A stretch of DNA of 60,699 nt from contig DASWJH010000070.1 of the NCBI GenBank assembly GCA_036397255.1, positions 1 through 60,699 of the forward strand, written 5' to 3'. Positions 60,559-60,699 of this stretch are shown here, piece after piece. The translations under genes were made by a program, and so were the position numbers. The stretch comes from Nitrospiria bacterium. Lineage in GTDB: Bacteria > Nitrospirota > Nitrospiria > DASWJH01. Position 1 is the stretch's first letter. Each line of letters begins with the position of its first letter. The notes under the pieces are model-generated. The model ran no database searches, was not told the origin of the DNA, and saw only the letters and a program-made list of their open reading frames with translations.

Positions 60559-60699
60559 AGGGTCTTCGTGTAATCGAGTGGGTAAAAATTGTTAAAAAGT
60601 GTTTAAGGTCCATACAGGGCAAGGGTCAAGTCAAAGTCATTCTGTGGTTGAAGCCTTTGAAGTATTAGAGGTTCCTGCAAAATCCAGTTCGTCATTCCC
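60559..60699. other. Gene-free end of window
   Basis: No ORF. GTCATTCCC at 60691-60699 looks like the start of a further dispersed GTCATTCC repeat that continues beyond the window. Confidence 0.4.

Noticed and set aside
1-60699. CRISPR arrays, insertion sequences, prophage genes
   Set aside because: No regularly spaced repeats, transposase or integrase motifs were found.

Overview
The window reads as chromosome of a Gram-negative (diderm) bacterium with a large c-type cytochrome repertoire. Outer-membrane-type proteins, many lipoprotein signal peptides, Tat signals and a murein recycling operon show two membranes. The mix of c7-type triheme cytochromes, OmcE/OmcS-like 'CFCHTPHG...CLSCHDG' cytochromes, NHL lipoproteins, CRTAC1 and SUMF1 proteins fits a metal- or nitrogen-cycling lineage such as Nitrospirota/Nitrospinota or a deltaproteobacterial relative. 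That placement is inference; no taxonomic marker was searched.

Layout. 1-7.7 kb is mixed: a decayed small gene, a nucleotidyltransferase pair resembling a toxin-antitoxin module, dispersed hairpin repeats, a methyltransferase, a membrane GGDEF-type protein with a lipoprotein, rsmI and ugd. 7.7-39.8 kb is one large cluster: two divergent c7 cytochromes; then 5-heme cytochrome, NHL lipoprotein, 4-heme cytochrome, parvulin-type lipoprotein, a possible structured RNA, a beta-barrel protein, a second NHL lipoprotein, an 11-heme cytochrome, three SUMF1-fold proteins, a BNR-propeller lipoprotein, a predicted b-type membrane protein overlapping a periplasmic-type multiheme/TPR cytochrome, a CRTAC1 protein, a roughly 3,200-residue IPT/glycine-rich adhesin-like protein and a small FN3 protein. 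I count 30 canonical CXXCH motifs plus one CX3CH and one CX4CH. The simplest reading is an inner-membrane to cell-surface electron conduit and its extracellular scaffold.

40-49.6 kb is core metabolism: tenA, rhodanese, mpl, a serine hydrolase and ldcA on the + strand, facing the - strand thrS-infC-rpmI-rplT operon, a tRNA-Val(GAC), an HU gene and a Fis-type regulator with a degenerate receiver. infC appears to start at AUC. 49.6-60.7 kb holds a 635-bp AT-rich gap, a beta-helix protein, an M28 peptidase, leuC-leuD, a thioredoxin-TPR protein (CnoX-like), a LolA-like protein, a TPR protein, a Tat-exported intradiol dioxygenase, and a tight SUMF1-msrP-like-msrB cluster likely to repair oxidised methionine.

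The strongest new-biology candidates are the 7.7-39.8 kb cluster as a whole, the membrane/cytochrome overlap at a T-rich slippery site (24994-25011), the structured element at 13470-13598, and the triplicated SUMF1 lipoproteins that lack the formylglycine-forming cysteines.
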